Notes under the pieces: generated by a model
Seen by the model: the letters and a program-made list of their open reading frames with translations, nothing else
Told to the model about the DNA's origin: nothing
Database searches by the model: none
Part shown: piece after piece, positions 63,474-64,000 of the stretch
Layout of the letters: each line of letters begins with the position of its first letter
Numbering within the stretch: the stretch's first letter is position 1
Position numbers and translations under genes: made by a program
DNA from: CAVVGB01 sp963747715
GTDB taxonomy: Bacteria > Actinomycetota > Thermoleophilia > Gaiellales > Gaiellaceae
Length of the DNA stretch: 64,000 bases
Direction: 5' to 3'
Assembly: GCA_963747715.1 (NCBI GenBank)
Contig: CAVVGB010000001.1
Location: 225,686-289,685, forward strand

Positions 63474-64000
63474 TTACGATCTATAGCGCCACAGCTGTGG
63501 GATGGCGATGCAGATGCCGAGGATCATCAGAAAGCAAAGCCCGCTGCCGACTAACAGGGCGTTCAGCGCGCCCATGTACTGAGCGGCGATGCCGGCGAGA
63601 AGCGCGCCCAATCCATTGGTCGTCTGTGCGAAGACCGTGATCAAGCTTGCGGCCCTGCCGAGCATGCCGTCGGGAGCGAGCAGTTGGACCACTGTGCGGC
63701 GGATCGCGACGCTGACCGAATCGGCCAATCCTAATATTGCCACTGAAATGACCGCCATCCAGAACCATTGCGACAGACCTAGCAATGCGAGTGAACCGGC
63801 AAAAAATAGAGCCGCGACGATGACGAGGATGCCTTTGCGTTCGACGTCACCGGCCATGAGCAGGAGCGTGGTGCCGATAAGCGATCCGGCCGACGGCGCG
63901 GCATAGAGCAGTCCCAGTCCCGACGCGCCAGTTTTGAAAACATCCGCGGCAAATATCGGCAAGATCGGCCGATAAAAGCCGACCAGGACGACGGCGAAGT
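63474..64000 (-). CDS. MFS transporter, C-terminal part, cut by the window edge
   Basis: An open frame from the right edge to a TAA at 63,474, about 175 residues. FAADVFKTGASGLGLLYAAP, SAGSLIGTTLLLMAGDVERK, FWMAVISVAILGLADSVSVA, IRRTVVQLLAPDGMLGRAAS, TTNGLGALLAGIAAQYMGAL, LLVGSGLCFLMILGICIAIP: the last five or so helices of an MFS exporter of the enterobactin-exporter-like (MFS_3) class. The ATG at 63,962 is internal, because coding continues upstream to 64,000 (FAVVLVGFYRPILPIF). Substrate unknown. Confidence 0.85.
   Translation of the reverse strand, partial: FAVVLVGFYRPILPIFAADVFKTGASGLGLLYAAPSAGSLIGTTLLLMAGDVERKGILVIVAALFFAGSLALLGLSQWFWMAVISVAILGLADSVSVAIRRTVVQLLAPDGMLGRAASLITVFAQTTNGLGALLAGIAAQYMGALNALLVGSGLCFLMILGICIAIPQLWRYRS

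Overview
The window reads as a consensus contig from a mixed microbial community, not as one clean genome. Three blocks differ in gene content, base use and repeat content, and they meet at two abrupt joints. Block A (1 to about 6,040) is GC-rich. It carries the chaperone run clpB-hspR-dnaJ-grpE-dnaK, an EamA transporter, a CsbD-like stress protein and a 3'-truncated moaA. The HspR-linked dnaK operon suggests an actinobacterial relative, perhaps Thermoleophilia; this is inferred from gene order and protein style only.

Block B (about 6,040 to 56,948) is GC-rich and looks like Acidobacteriota of the Vicinamibacteria type. Supporting signs are an ECF sigma factor next to a giant kinase-ATPase-TPR protein, a DUF6152 protein, five paralogues of a secreted family typical of that group, many secreted oxidoreductases, and degenerate 7-bp repeat arrays in intergenic gaps from 8.6 to 55.4 kb. 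In order it holds: a membrane protein and a FAD-linked oxidase; a large Tes/Mss-like radical SAM protein; gltB-gltD; a DUF4242 protein; the kinase and sigma factor; a vanadium-haloperoxidase-like protein; a berberine-bridge-type flavoprotein; a DUF2278 protein; an amidohydrolase; an ECF/anti-sigma operon; YpdA; an ABC-F ATPase; a decayed IS630 element; a LON/VWA/AAA operon; a GDPD; a cytochrome c'; the paralogue cluster; a type-5 uracil-DNA glycosylase; the pyruvate dehydrogenase genes aceE-aceF-lpdA; a metallo-beta-lactamase-fold hydrolase; a succinate dehydrogenase operon; and an esterase/TPR pair. Central metabolism (PDH, SDH, glutamate synthase) is interleaved with secreted and envelope functions.

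Block C (about 56,950 to 64,000) has lower GC and longer A/T runs. It encodes a cupin, three different NitT/TauT-type periplasmic binding proteins with no permease or ATPase, a glyoxalase-fold protein, a small unknown protein, a UbiD-type decarboxylase, a strong terminator and the 3' part of an MFS gene. The style fits uncultivated Deltaproteobacteria, Tectomicrobia or Rokubacteria, and the content suggests catabolism of an aromatic or unsaturated acid.

Many genes in all three blocks are broken by single-base insertions. Most that I could resolve sit at a codon third position and look like two alternative, usually synonymous, bases written one after the other, as if strain variants had been concatenated in the consensus. 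I therefore annotate such genes as intact CDS with consensus frameshifts, not as pseudogenes. I found no tRNA, rRNA or CRISPR array.
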